NCBI GenBank assembly: GCA_020637515.1
Contig: JACKKG010000001.1
Span: 868,001-932,000, forward strand
Source of the DNA: Rhodobacter sp.
GTDB taxonomy: Bacteria; Pseudomonadota; Alphaproteobacteria; Rhodobacterales; Rhodobacteraceae
DNA: 64,000 nucleotides
Reading direction: 5' to 3'
Part shown: positions 1 through 12,600 of the stretch, one piece after another
Layout: every line of letters begins with the position of its first letter
How positions within the stretch are numbered: position 1 is the first letter of the stretch
The notes under the pieces: generated by a model
What the model was told of the DNA's origin: nothing
The model's input: the letters and a program-made list of their open reading frames with translations, nothing else
Database searches by the model: none
Position numbers and translations under genes: made by a program

Positions 1-188
1 AACCAACCCCGGCGGGTGTGCGGTCGGGGGCGGGCGCAACCTTCCGTAACGTCGCTTAGGTCTTTCCGAACGAAAATTAAGTTGAAACGAACCCCTCGAA
101 CCGCAATTCTGGGTTCAGGCGCCTGGAGAGGACCGGCACCGCCGACCAACGGCGGGTCAGGAGGGGCGCCGGTCTGGGAGGGCCACCC
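1..188. other. upstream region of the first liv operon, no gene seen
   Basis: No credible coding frame is visible. The segment precedes livH and ends in a strong Shine-Dalgarno sequence (GGGAGG, seven bases before the ATG at 189). Any promoter and regulator site of the operon should lie here or further left, outside the window. I could not identify a convincing -35/-10 pair. Confidence 0.5.
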
Positions 189-1064
189 ATGGATGTTTTG
201 CAACTGCTGTTGAGCGGTCTCGCCAACGGCTGCGTTTACGGCCTTGTCGCGCTGGGCTTCGTGCTGATCTACAAGGCGACCGAAGCGGTCAATTTCGCCC
301 AGGGCGATTTCATGATGCTGGGCGCCTATGTGATGGTCGGCCTGGTGAACCCGGAATACCTGGGCCTGAACTTCTGGCTGGCCGTGCCGCTCGCGCTCTT
401 GATCCTCGGCGCGCTGGGCTATCTGCTGGACCTGACGGTGATCCGCTTCATGTTCGGCCAGAGCCAGACGGCAGTGGTGATCCTGACCATCGCGCTGGGC
501 TATGTGATCCGTTTCGTGGCCGGGCTGATCTGGGGGCATGAACCCGTCAACCTGCACTCGCCGCTGGCGCTGGGCGATGTCCGCATGGGCGGCGTCGTGC
601 TGAGCCTGGCGGATATCGCGGTGATCGTCGTCACGCTGCTGATGACGCTGTTCCTGTTCCAGTTCTTTCAGCGCACCAAGCTGGGGCTGGCGATGCAGGC
701 GTCTTCGCAGAACCAGATGGCGGCCTATTACATGGGCATCCCGGTGCGCCGGGTGCAGGGGGCGGTCTGGGCGCTGGCCGGGGTCGTCGCCTGCGTCGCG
801 GGGATTCTCTATGCGTCCAAGGGCACGCTGGCCATTTCCGCCGGGTTCATCGGCATCAAGGCCTTTGCGGCGGCGGTCATCGGCGGGTTCGGCAGCCTGC
901 CCGGCGCGCTGATGGGGGGCATCATCGTCGGTGTGATCGAACCCTTTGCCGCCCGCTACCTGCCGACGGGCTACAGCCAGATCGCACCCTATGCGCTGCT
1001 GATCCTGGTCCTTGTTTTCCGTCCGCATGGCCTGTTCGCGCAGGTCCGCGTGAAAAAGGTCTGA
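189..1064 (+). CDS. livH: LIV-type ABC transporter permease (LivH family)
   Basis: A 291-residue integral membrane protein, the first of the two inner-membrane permeases of a branched-chain-amino-acid-type (HAAT) importer. The N-terminus has the LivH hallmark: a hydrophobic helix followed by a segment like NFAQGDFMMLGAY, and further helices fill the rest. The C-terminal part carries a conserved FGSLPGALMGG segment, which in this family forms the cytoplasmic contact with the ATPases. The start at 189 is supported by GGGAGG seven bases upstream. The stop lies four bases before livM, so the genes form an operon. The substrate cannot be read from the permease; the linked CoA ligase suggests a carboxylic acid as an alternative to leucine, isoleucine or valine. 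Confidence 0.93.
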   Translation: MDVLQLLLSGLANGCVYGLVALGFVLIYKATEAVNFAQGDFMMLGAYVMVGLVNPEYLGLNFWLAVPLALLILGALGYLLDLTVIRFMFGQSQTAVVILTIALGYVIRFVAGLIWGHEPVNLHSPLALGDVRMGGVVLSLADIAVIVVTLLMTLFLFQFFQRTKLGLAMQASSQNQMAAYYMGIPVRRVQGAVWALAGVVACVAGILYASKGTLAISAGFIGIKAFAAAVIGGFGSLPGALMGGIIVGVIEPFAARYLPTGYSQIAPYALLILVLVFRPHGLFAQVRVKKV

Positions 1065-1068
1065 CGCC

Positions 1069-2148
1069 ATGCGCTTTCATTTCAAGACGAGTTACGATCA
1101 GGACATCCGGCTGTTCCCCGACTGGTGGAACTTTTCGCTGTATGCCGCGCTGCTGCTGCTGCTGCTGGTCATGCCGTGGCTGATCGACGACTTTTACCTG
1201 GGCGAGGTCACGAACGTGCTGATCTGGTCCGTCGCCGGGCTGGGGCTGATGATCCTGACCGGGCAGACCGGGCTGGTCAGCCTGGGGCATTCGGCCTTCA
1301 TGGCGCTGGGCTGCTACCTGACGGTAAACTTCATGGATGCAGGGCTGCCGTTCCTGGTGGCGTTCCTGCTGGCCGGGGTCGTCACCGGCGTGGTCGGCGC
1401 GCTGGTGGCCTTGCCGGCGCTGAAGCTGCACGGCGTCTATCTGTCGATCTTCACCCTGGCGCTCGCGATCCTGGCGGATGACATCATCGTCATCCTGGAC
1501 CACTGGACCGGCGGCGTGAACGGCATCTTCGCGCCCGAGATCTGGATCTTCGGGTTCGAGATCAACCGCTGGGCCATGCCGGCCAGCTGGTATTACCTGG
1601 CGCTGGGCACCGCGCTATTCGTGACCCTGATCTATCGCAACCTGTTGCGCGCGCCGCTGGGCCGGGCCTTTGCCGCCGTGCGCGATTCAGAGATCTCGGC
1701 GCAGGCGATGGGGGTGGACGTGGCCCGCACCAAGACCCTGGCCTTTGGCTTTTCCTGCGCCTTTGCCGGCATGGGGGGCGCGCTGATGGGGCTGTTCGCG
1801 GGGGCCTTCAACAACGAGACCTTCAACTTCCTGCTGGCGATCCAGCTATTGATGATGATCATCATCGGCGGGCTGGGGTTCATCCACGGCGCCTTTCTGG
1901 GGGCGATCGTGATCGCCTTTCTGCCGCAGCTTCTGGCGATCGGCACCGATTCGCTGGGGATCAACAGCGTGCCGGGCCTGGAGACCGGCGTGTTCGGCAT
2001 GATCCTGATCGCCTTCATCCTGTTCGAGCCGATGGGCCTGTATGGCCGATGGCTGAAAATCCGGACATGGCTGGAGCTGTTCCCCTTTGCCCGGCGTGAC
2101 ATGTTCCGCCGCCAGAAGACCTATCTCAAGACGGAGCGCCTGAGATGA
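1069..2148 (+). CDS. livM: LIV-type ABC transporter permease (LivM family)
   Basis: A 359-residue second permease. It has the usual longer LivM N-terminus with a charged segment (about residues 1-20), then hydrophobic helices. Family landmarks include GQTGLVSLGHSAFMALG near residues 65-81 and a conserved IGGLGFIHGAFLGA loop near 264-277, the coupling region for the ATPases. It begins four bases after livH, and its stop overlaps the livG start as ATGA. This predicts translational coupling and roughly equal amounts of the subunits. Family assignment is firm; substrate assignment is not. Confidence 0.93.
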   Translation: MRFHFKTSYDQDIRLFPDWWNFSLYAALLLLLLVMPWLIDDFYLGEVTNVLIWSVAGLGLMILTGQTGLVSLGHSAFMALGCYLTVNFMDAGLPFLVAFLLAGVVTGVVGALVALPALKLHGVYLSIFTLALAILADDIIVILDHWTGGVNGIFAPEIWIFGFEINRWAMPASWYYLALGTALFVTLIYRNLLRAPLGRAFAAVRDSEISAQAMGVDVARTKTLAFGFSCAFAGMGGALMGLFAGAFNNETFNFLLAIQLLMMIIIGGLGFIHGAFLGAIVIAFLPQLLAIGTDSLGINSVPGLETGVFGMILIAFILFEPMGLYGRWLKIRTWLELFPFARRDMFRRQKTYLKTERLR

Positions 2149-2945
2149 GCCTTTTGACGCTTGAAAACGTGACACTGAAGTTCGGCGGCGTCACCGCGGT
2201 GAACAACTTGTCGATGTCGGTGAACGAGGGCGAGGTCTTCGCGCTGGTCGGCCCCAACGGTGCCGGCAAATCGACCGTGTTCAACATGATCAGCCGGTTC
2301 TACACGCCGGTGCGCGGGTCCATCGCCTTTGACGGCCGCGATCTGCTGGCGTGCCGGCCCAGCCAGGTGCCGGGCCTGGGCATCGCGCGAACCTTTCAGA
2401 ACATCGAGCTGTTCGAACGGGCGACCGTGTTGCAGAACCTGTTGGTCGGCCGCCACCGCCACCGCAAGACGACCCTGATCGAAGAGATGCTCTTCATCGG
2501 TCGCACCCGCGAGCAGGAACGCCAGCACCGCCACGCGGTCGAGGAAGTCATCGACTTTCTGGACCTGCAAGCCTACCGCGACAAGATGATCGCCGGCTTG
2601 CCCTATGGCGTGCGCAAGGTGGTGGAACTGGCCCGCGCGCTGGCCACGAAGCCCCGGTTGCTGCTGCTGGATGAGCCGGCCTCGGGCCTCAGCGTCGAGG
2701 AAACGCAGGACATGCGCTGGTGGATCGACGACATCCGCCGCCAGATGGGCGTCACGGTTCTGATGGTCGAACACGACATGGGCCTGGTCAGCAAGGTCTG
2801 CGACCGGGTCCTGGCGCTGGCCGACGGCGCGAAACTGGCCGAGGGCACCCCGGCCGAGGTTCAGGCCCACCCCGCCGTGATCGAGGCCTATCTGGGCACC
2901 GCCGCGATTTCAAAGACCGCGAACGCGAAAGGAGAGCGGGTATGA
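2145..2945 (+). CDS. livG: LIV-type ABC transporter ATPase (LivG family)
   Basis: A 266-residue cytoplasmic ATPase. The Walker A motif GPNGAGKST lies near residues 37-45. The LivG-type signature is the variant LPYGVRKVVELARALA in place of the classic LSGGQ, followed by Walker B LLLLDEP and the H-loop VEHDM. LivG proteins pair with LivF to power the LivHM channel. The ATGA overlaps with livM upstream and livF downstream mark it as an internal operon gene. The second cluster's LivG (60632-61450) has the same LPYG signature variant, so the variant is a family trait, not a defect. Confidence 0.93.
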   Translation: MSLLTLENVTLKFGGVTAVNNLSMSVNEGEVFALVGPNGAGKSTVFNMISRFYTPVRGSIAFDGRDLLACRPSQVPGLGIARTFQNIELFERATVLQNLLVGRHRHRKTTLIEEMLFIGRTREQERQHRHAVEEVIDFLDLQAYRDKMIAGLPYGVRKVVELARALATKPRLLLLDEPASGLSVEETQDMRWWIDDIRRQMGVTVLMVEHDMGLVSKVCDRVLALADGAKLAEGTPAEVQAHPAVIEAYLGTAAISKTANAKGERV

Positions 2946-3712
2946 CCGCGCTGCTTGAGGTTCGGAACCTCGAAACCTTTTATGGGCCGATCATGGCCAT
3001 TCGCGGCGTCTCGCTCGAGGTGCACAAGGGCCAGGTGGTCACCGTGCTGGGCGCCAACGGTGCGGGCAAGACGACCCTGCTGAAGACGATCTCGGGCATC
3101 ATGGACCCGGAAAAGGGCCAGGTCCTGTTCGAGGGTCGGGAAATCCAGGGCCGCGAGCCGCACCAGATCGTCCGCCGCGGCATCGTCCAGGTGCCCGAGG
3201 GGCGCGAGGTCTTTCCCCTGCTCACGGTCGAGGAAAACCTGGCCCTGGGCGCCTATACCCGCACCGACAAGGCCGAGATCGCGCGCGACCGCGACCTGGT
3301 GTTCAGCTATTTCCCGATCCTCGCCGAACGCCGCCTGCAAGAGGCCGGCACCCTCAGCGGTGGGCAGCAGCAGATGCTGGCCATCGGCCGCGGACTGATG
3401 CTGAGACCCAAGATCATGCTGCTGGATGAACCCAGCCTTGGCCTGTCGCCCCTGCTGACGCAGGAAATCTTCACCATCCTCAAGCGGCTGAACACCGACG
3501 AGGGGGTGACGATGATGCTGGTCGAACAGAACGCCGCCGTGGCGCTGGATCTGGCCGACCAGGGCTATGTCATGGAACTGGGGCGTATCGTCATGGCCGA
3601 TTCGGCCGAGAAACTGGCCGCCTCCGAGGACATCCAGAGCTTTTACCTGGGCCATGCCAACGAAGGCGCCCGCGGCGAACGGCGCTGGAAAAAGAGGAAG
3701 ACCTGGCGATGA
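2942..3712 (+). CDS. livF: LIV-type ABC transporter ATPase (LivF family)
   Basis: A 256-residue ATPase, partner of LivG. The chosen ATG at 2942 overlaps the livG stop (ATGA) and begins MTALLEVRNLETFYG, the normal LivF N-terminus. The frame is open further upstream, but that part is the shadow of livG. Walker A GANGAGKTT lies near residues 36-44, the signature LSGGQQQM is complete, and Walker B is IMLLDEPSLGLSP. The gene overlaps the downstream ligase gene by four bases (ATGA). Such a coupled transporter-ligase junction is the main clue that the imported compound is activated with CoA. Confidence 0.93.
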   Translation: MTALLEVRNLETFYGPIMAIRGVSLEVHKGQVVTVLGANGAGKTTLLKTISGIMDPEKGQVLFEGREIQGREPHQIVRRGIVQVPEGREVFPLLTVEENLALGAYTRTDKAEIARDRDLVFSYFPILAERRLQEAGTLSGGQQQMLAIGRGLMLRPKIMLLDEPSLGLSPLLTQEIFTILKRLNTDEGVTMMLVEQNAAVALDLADQGYVMELGRIVMADSAEKLAASEDIQSFYLGHANEGARGERRWKKRKTWR

Positions 3713-5568
3713 GCGGCGACAAGCTTCTGCGTGGCGTGCGCATCAACGCCCAGCCGATGACCCGCCCGGTGCGGATCGACGGTCACACCACCGTGCCCCG
3801 CCTGCTGCGCGCCCGGGCGCAGGAAAACGGCGATCACCCGGCACACCGTGAAAAGGACCTGGGCATCTGGCAGGCCTATTCCTGGACCGACTATCTGCAT
3901 CATGTGCGCCTGATCGGCATGGGCTTGCGCGCGCTGGGGCTGAAACGGGGCGACGTGATCTCGATCCTGTCCGAGGACAACAAGGAATGGATGTATTGCG
4001 ACATGGCCGCGCAATGCATGGGGGCCGTGTCGTCGGGTGTCTACACCACGGACAGCGCCAGCCAGTTGGCCTATCTGGTCAACGATTCGGGGTCGAAGTT
4101 CCTGTTCGTCGAAAACGAGGAACAGCTCGACAAGTTTCTCGAGGTCGCGGACCAGATGCCGGGTTTGCAGCGGGTCATCATCTTCGACCCTGAGGGACTG
4201 CACGCCTTTGCCCATGACAAATGCATGCTGCTGTCCGACCTTTACGAGATGGGCCGCCAGACCGACGACGAGGCCCTGTTCAACGCCGAGATCGACGCCG
4301 TGCAGCCCGGCGACGTGGGGGTGCTGATCTATACCTCGGGCACCACGGGCCAGCCCAAGGGGGTGCAGATCACGCAGGAAAACATTCTTGCCGGCATGGA
4401 AACCTCGCTCTACGGCCTGCCGTTCCAGAAGCACGCCGAACAGCTCTGCTTCCTGCCTCTGTGCCATATCCTCGAACGCATCGTCTCGCTCTATACGCCG
4501 CTGGTCGTGTCCTCGACGGTGAATTTCGCGGAAAGCCCCGAAACCGTGTTCGACAACCTGCGCGAGATCAGCCCGCATGGGTTCGTCGCGGTGCCGCGCG
4601 TGTGGGAAAAAATCTATTCCCGCGTGCTGGTCATGGCGCAGGAGGCGACGCCGCTGGGCCGCTGGGCCTTTGCCCGCGCGCTCAAGGCCGGGCAGGCCCG
4701 CGCCGCCTACACGATGGAGGGGCGCCCCGTCCCCGGCGGCACCGCGTTGCGCTACCGGATCTGGGATTTCCTGGTGCTGGCCAATCTGCGCCGGATGCTG
4801 GGCATGGACCGCATCGCCCAGGGCCTGACCGGCGCCGCGCCGATCTCGCCCGAGCTGCTGAAATGGTATCACGCGATCGGCGTGCCGCTTTACGAGGGGT
4901 TCGGCATGTCCGAAACCACCGGGGTCGCCACCATCAACCTGCCGGGGCACAACAAGGTGGGCTCGGTCGGGCGGCCCAATCCGGGGGTCGAGGTGCGCAT
5001 CGCCGATGACGGCGAGATTCAGGTCAAGGGGCTCAACGTCTTTGGCGGCTATCTGAACAAGCCCGAAAAATCCGCCGAGGCCTTTACCCCGGACGGCTGG
5101 CTGCGCACCGGCGACGTCGGCCGGATCGAAGACGGTTATCTGACGATCACCGGGCGCATCAAGGACATCATCATCACCGCGGGCGGCAAGAACATCACCC
5201 CCGCCGAGATCGAAAGCCGGCTGAAGTTCAGCCACTACATCAGCGACGCGGTCGTCATCGGCGACCGGCGCAAGTATCTGACCTGCCTCATCATGATCGA
5301 CCAGGAGAATGTCGAGAAATTCGCGCAGGACAACAAGGTGCCGTTCAGCGACTTTCGCAGCCTGTGCCGCGCCGAGCCGGTGCTGGATCTGATCCGGCGC
5401 GAGGTCGAGGACGTGAACCGGGAATTCGCGCGCGTCGAACAGATCAAGGATTTCCGCTTGATCGACGTGCTGCTGACCGCCGAGGATGAGGAACTCACGG
5501 CGACGATGAAGCTGAAACGCGCCACCGTCGAAACGCGGCACAAGGCGCTGATCGACGCGATGTATTAA
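3709..5568 (+). CDS. AMP-dependent acyl-CoA ligase (FadD-like) coupled to LIV transporter
   Basis: A 619-residue member of the ANL adenylate-forming superfamily. It joins a carboxylic acid to coenzyme A through an acyl-adenylate. The P-loop LIYTSGTTGQPKGV sits near residue 205, the A5-like segment YEGFGMSETTG near 397, the A7/A8 hinge (LRTGDVG, then GRIKDIIITAGGKNI) near 465-490, and a C-terminal lid domain follows. Length and the downstream TMKLKR segment resemble the long-chain/bubblegum-type ligases. The gene is coupled to livF by ATGA and is followed, after a hairpin, by the binding protein. Chain length and substrate cannot be decided: fatty, dicarboxylic or aromatic acids are all possible. 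Confidence 0.88.
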   Translation: MSGDKLLRGVRINAQPMTRPVRIDGHTTVPRLLRARAQENGDHPAHREKDLGIWQAYSWTDYLHHVRLIGMGLRALGLKRGDVISILSEDNKEWMYCDMAAQCMGAVSSGVYTTDSASQLAYLVNDSGSKFLFVENEEQLDKFLEVADQMPGLQRVIIFDPEGLHAFAHDKCMLLSDLYEMGRQTDDEALFNAEIDAVQPGDVGVLIYTSGTTGQPKGVQITQENILAGMETSLYGLPFQKHAEQLCFLPLCHILERIVSLYTPLVVSSTVNFAESPETVFDNLREISPHGFVAVPRVWEKIYSRVLVMAQEATPLGRWAFARALKAGQARAAYTMEGRPVPGGTALRYRIWDFLVLANLRRMLGMDRIAQGLTGAAPISPELLKWYHAIGVPLYEGFGMSETTGVATINLPGHNKVGSVGRPNPGVEVRIADDGEIQVKGLNVFGGYLNKPEKSAEAFTPDGWLRTGDVGRIEDGYLTITGRIKDIIITAGGKNITPAEIESRLKFSHYISDAVVIGDRRKYLTCLIMIDQENVEKFAQDNKVPFSDFRSLCRAEPVLDLIRREVEDVNREFARVEQIKDFRLIDVLLTAEDEELTATMKLKRATVETRHKALIDAMY

Positions 5569-5570
5569 CA

Positions 5571-5590
5571 GGGCCCCGGAGGAGGGGCCC
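5571..5590 (+). other. intercistronic hairpin before the binding-protein gene
   Basis: A perfect 7-bp inverted repeat (GGGCCCC / GGGGCCC) with a 6-base loop starts two bases after the ligase stop. There is no T-run, so it is more likely an mRNA-stability or partial-termination element than a full terminator. Similar hairpins in other ABC operons protect the message of the abundantly needed binding protein. Confidence 0.6.
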
Positions 5591-5613
5591 GCAAACGGGG
5601 AGGACGACACGAC

Positions 5614-6804
5614 ATGACGAAAACGATCCTGATGGCGGCCGCAATGGCAGCCACGGTGGTTGCGGGGGGCGCCGGCGCGCAGACCCGCGGCGTCACCGAC
5701 ACCGAGATCCTGCTGGGCGGCGTGCACGACCTGTCGGGCGTGTTCGCGGCGGTCTCGACCCCGGCGGTCAACGGCGCGAATCTGCTGTTCGAACAGGTCA
5801 ACGCCGCCGGCGGCGTGCACGGTCGCCAGATCCGCTATCTGGTCGAGGATCACGGCTATCAACTGCCGCGCGCGACCCAGGGCTACAACAAGCTGATCGA
5901 ACGTGACGGCGTCTTTGCGATGCTGCTGAACCTGGGCACGCCGCACAACCTGGCGCATTACCCGCTGATGGAACGGCGCGGCGTGCCGAACATGTTCCCG
6001 CTGACGGCCGCCCGCGCGATCCTGCCCGATCCGCCCGGGATGAACTTCACGTCGTTCTCCAGCTATTACGACCAGATCGCCGCCGGCATCCAGTATCTGC
6101 ACGAGACGACCGGCGCGACGCATGTCTGCTCGATGTATCTGCCCACGGACTTCGGCGAGGAAATCGCCCTGTCCTCGCGCGAGACGGCCGAGCGGCTGGG
6201 CCTGACCTATGTCGATGAAACCACCCACCGCCCCGAGGAAGAAGATTTCGTGGGCGCGGTCAGCCGCCTGCGCGATGCGGGCTGCCAGATCGTCACGCAG
6301 GCTCTGGGTGTGCGCGCGGGCATCACCGTGGTCGGCACGGCCAAGCGGCTGGGCTGGGACGACGTGAGCTTCCTCACCTCGTCGGCCGGGTTCCTGGAAC
6401 CCGTGGCGATGGTGCCGGGCGGCGTGACCGACGGGCTCTATGCCTCGGCGGGTTGGCAGGACCTGCGCGCGCGCGCCGATCAGCCGGCACCGGCCGAGTT
6501 CATCGCGGCCTATGAGGCGCGCTACGGCCAGCCGGCGTCGGGCTTCGCCATGCTGGGCTATACCGCGGCGCGTCAGGTGGTGATGGCGCTGGAAGCGGCC
6601 GGGCGCGACCTGACGACCGACAGCTTCCTGCAAGGGATGTACACGCTGGATTATGACGACGCGCTGCTGGGGACGCACATCCGCTTCTCGGCGGAAGATC
6701 ACCAGGGCGCGAACGACATCTTCATCAGCCAGGTCGGCGGCGGCCAGTGGAATACGCTGGCCCGTATCGACGGCAACACGATGCAGGTCGTCCCGGTCGA
6801 GTGA
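5614..6804 (+). CDS. periplasmic substrate-binding protein of LIV-type ABC transporter
   Basis: A 396-residue secreted protein with a short Sec signal peptide (hydrophobic stretch about residues 5-20, ending AGAQT). The mature part begins with the type I periplasmic binding protein pattern GVTDTEILLGGVHDLSG, as in LivJ/LivK and the Peripla_BP_6 family. It would deliver ligand to LivHM. A GGGGAGG ribosome site lies upstream of the ATG. It is the last gene of the operon and is followed by a strong terminator at 6827. Sequence divergence from the second binding protein (57227-58519) suggests a different ligand. Confidence 0.9.
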   Translation: MTKTILMAAAMAATVVAGGAGAQTRGVTDTEILLGGVHDLSGVFAAVSTPAVNGANLLFEQVNAAGGVHGRQIRYLVEDHGYQLPRATQGYNKLIERDGVFAMLLNLGTPHNLAHYPLMERRGVPNMFPLTAARAILPDPPGMNFTSFSSYYDQIAAGIQYLHETTGATHVCSMYLPTDFGEEIALSSRETAERLGLTYVDETTHRPEEEDFVGAVSRLRDAGCQIVTQALGVRAGITVVGTAKRLGWDDVSFLTSSAGFLEPVAMVPGGVTDGLYASAGWQDLRARADQPAPAEFIAAYEARYGQPASGFAMLGYTAARQVVMALEAAGRDLTTDSFLQGMYTLDYDDALLGTHIRFSAEDHQGANDIFISQVGGGQWNTLARIDGNTMQVVPVE

Positions 6805-6826
6805 TCGCCCGGACCCGTGACAAGGG

Positions 6827-6857
6827 AAAGGGGCCGGTTCGACCGGCCCCTTTTCTT
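6827..6857 (+). terminator. rho-independent terminator of the first liv operon
   Basis: A 12-bp perfect inverted repeat (AAAGGGGCCGGT / ACCGGCCCCTTT) with a 3-base loop is followed by TTCTT. It lies 22 bases after the binding-protein stop. The A-run on the other side means it may also end gltB transcripts coming from the right. Confidence 0.88.
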
Positions 6858-6869
6858 GCGCGGCGCATC

Positions 6870-6897
6870 GTAGGGTGCGTGCGAGCACGCACCTTAC
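6870..6897. repeat. 28-bp intergenic palindromic repeat, copy 1
   Basis: The core is a near-perfect palindrome, GGTGCGTGC GA GCACGCACC, flanked by GTAG and TTAC. The identical 28 bases recur at 29241-29268, again just after a stop codon in an intergenic space. It looks like a REP-type dispersed extragenic element. Confidence 0.75.
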
Positions 6898-6900
6898 CCG

Positions 6901-11439
<4,539 letters not shown>

Positions 11440-11452
11440 GGCGATCTCCTTC

Positions 11453-11896
11453 TCACTCGCTGTCGAGCAGGCTGAATTTTTCGATGCAGTCCTGCCGGGT
11501 CATCAGGGTCCGGCCCTCACCCGCATAGGCATAGCTGTCGGGTTTGTGGTCGATGTAGATTTCGTTCGAGAATTCCAGCCCGTTCGGATCGTCGAACAGG
11601 CCGATGGGCAATTCGGTATCGCCGGCAAAGGGGCCGTCGGCGGTCACGCGGAAATAGAGATTCGATCCGCACTCGCGGCACCAGGCGCGCATCGCCCAGG
11701 GGCTGGTCTGGCGGGTCGCGACATGGTCCTCGCCCTGCCAGTCGATGTTGCCTGTCGGCACGGTCAGGCCCAGCAGGGCCGAACCCGTCCAGCGGCGGCA
11801 CATCTCGCAATGGCAGGCGCCGAATTGGGTCTTGGTCAGCCGGGCGGTGAAACGCACCGCGCCGCACAGGCAGCCGCCAGTTCTGGTGTCGGTCAT
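11453..11896 (-). CDS. GFA/CENP-V family zinc-binding protein
   Basis: A 147-residue protein of the glutathione-dependent formaldehyde-activating enzyme (GFA) fold. Zinc-ligand cysteines are visible in order: GGCLCGAVRF at the N-terminus, CHCEMCRRW near residue 30, and WCRECGSNLYF near residue 73. The start at 11896 (MTDTRTGG) is chosen because it places GGCLCG at the usual position and overlaps the upstream gene's stop by four bases. Family members are often annotated as GFA without proof of formaldehyde activity, and a true formaldehyde role is not implied. It sits between gltB (13 bp downstream) and a periplasmic protein gene. Confidence 0.85.
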   Translation of the reverse strand: MTDTRTGGCLCGAVRFTARLTKTQFGACHCEMCRRWTGSALLGLTVPTGNIDWQGEDHVATRQTSPWAMRAWCRECGSNLYFRVTADGPFAGDTELPIGLFDDPNGLEFSNEIYIDHKPDSYAYAGEGRTLMTRQDCIEKFSLLDSE

Positions 11897-12600
11897 GCCG
11901 GGCCTCCGGGCTGGGGCTGGGGCAGGGCGCTCATCAGCGCGCTGCAACCGCGCGTCGGGGTTTCCGACATGAACCCCGGCTCGCCGGGATAGACGAATTC
12001 GACGGGGGTGGAATCGCGCGTGACCTGCTGGCCTTCGGCGTCGGTGAACCGCCGGATCCCCGAGAAGAACCGCCGATGCCGGGCCGAGACATATTCAGCC
12101 CCTTCGATCGTGGTCCGCACCTGGCCGTCTGGCGCGGTCACCTGAAAGGCGTATTCGGTGGCCAGCAAGGGTTCGCCGTCGATCGCGACATGTTCCCCGG
12201 TCAGGCGATCGTAACCGCTGATGCGCAGCGTTTCGCCGTCGCGGATCTCGGAAAAGACATAGCGGTTTTCGCCGGTGTCCAGCAGTTGCGACAGCGAAAC
12301 CGGGTCTGCCCCGTCTTCGATGAACCGCGAGACCGCGCCGTCGGGCAAGCTTTGCGACCAGAGCCAGCGGCCCTCGTCATCGGTGCCCGCCATATAGAAG
12401 GGCCCGTCCTGGTCGAAATCGACGCGCAGGCGCGGGCCGCCGATGGACGGGCAAAGATAGTGGTGTTCGACCACGCAATCGGTGTTCTGCACGGTCAGAT
12501 AGGCCGTGCAGTCGGGCGGCACCAGGGCAGCCTGCGCCGCCGCCGTCCCCGCGATCAGGGACAGCGCCAGGCCCGGGACGAGGCGCGCCGGCGCGGTCAT
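11893..12600 (-). CDS. hypothetical periplasmic protein between gltB and gltD
   Basis: A 235-residue protein of unknown function. The ATG at 12600 overlaps the gltD stop by four bases and gives a clear Sec signal peptide (hydrophobic LVPGLALSLIAGTAAAQA). Mature residues include two early cysteines (DCTAYLTVQNTDCVVEHHYLC has three in all) that could form disulfides. A beta-rich, acidic remainder ends near TRGCSALMSALPQ. No catalytic motif is recognised. The four-base overlaps with gltD and the GFA gene show that it is translated within the glt operon. It could be a small domain-of-unknown-function family confined to Rhodobacteraceae. Confidence 0.75.
   Translation of the reverse strand: MTAPARLVPGLALSLIAGTAAAQAALVPPDCTAYLTVQNTDCVVEHHYLCPSIGGPRLRVDFDQDGPFYMAGTDDEGRWLWSQSLPDGAVSRFIEDGADPVSLSQLLDTGENRYVFSEIRDGETLRISGYDRLTGEHVAIDGEPLLATEYAFQVTAPDGQVRTTIEGAEYVSARHRRFFSGIRRFTDAEGQQVTRDSTPVEFVYPGEPGFMSETPTRGCSALMSALPQPQPGGPA

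Noticed and set aside
3643..6888. Long minus-strand frame opposite the ligase and binding-protein genes
   Set aside because: Antisense shadow of two well-supported plus-strand genes; no conserved motif.
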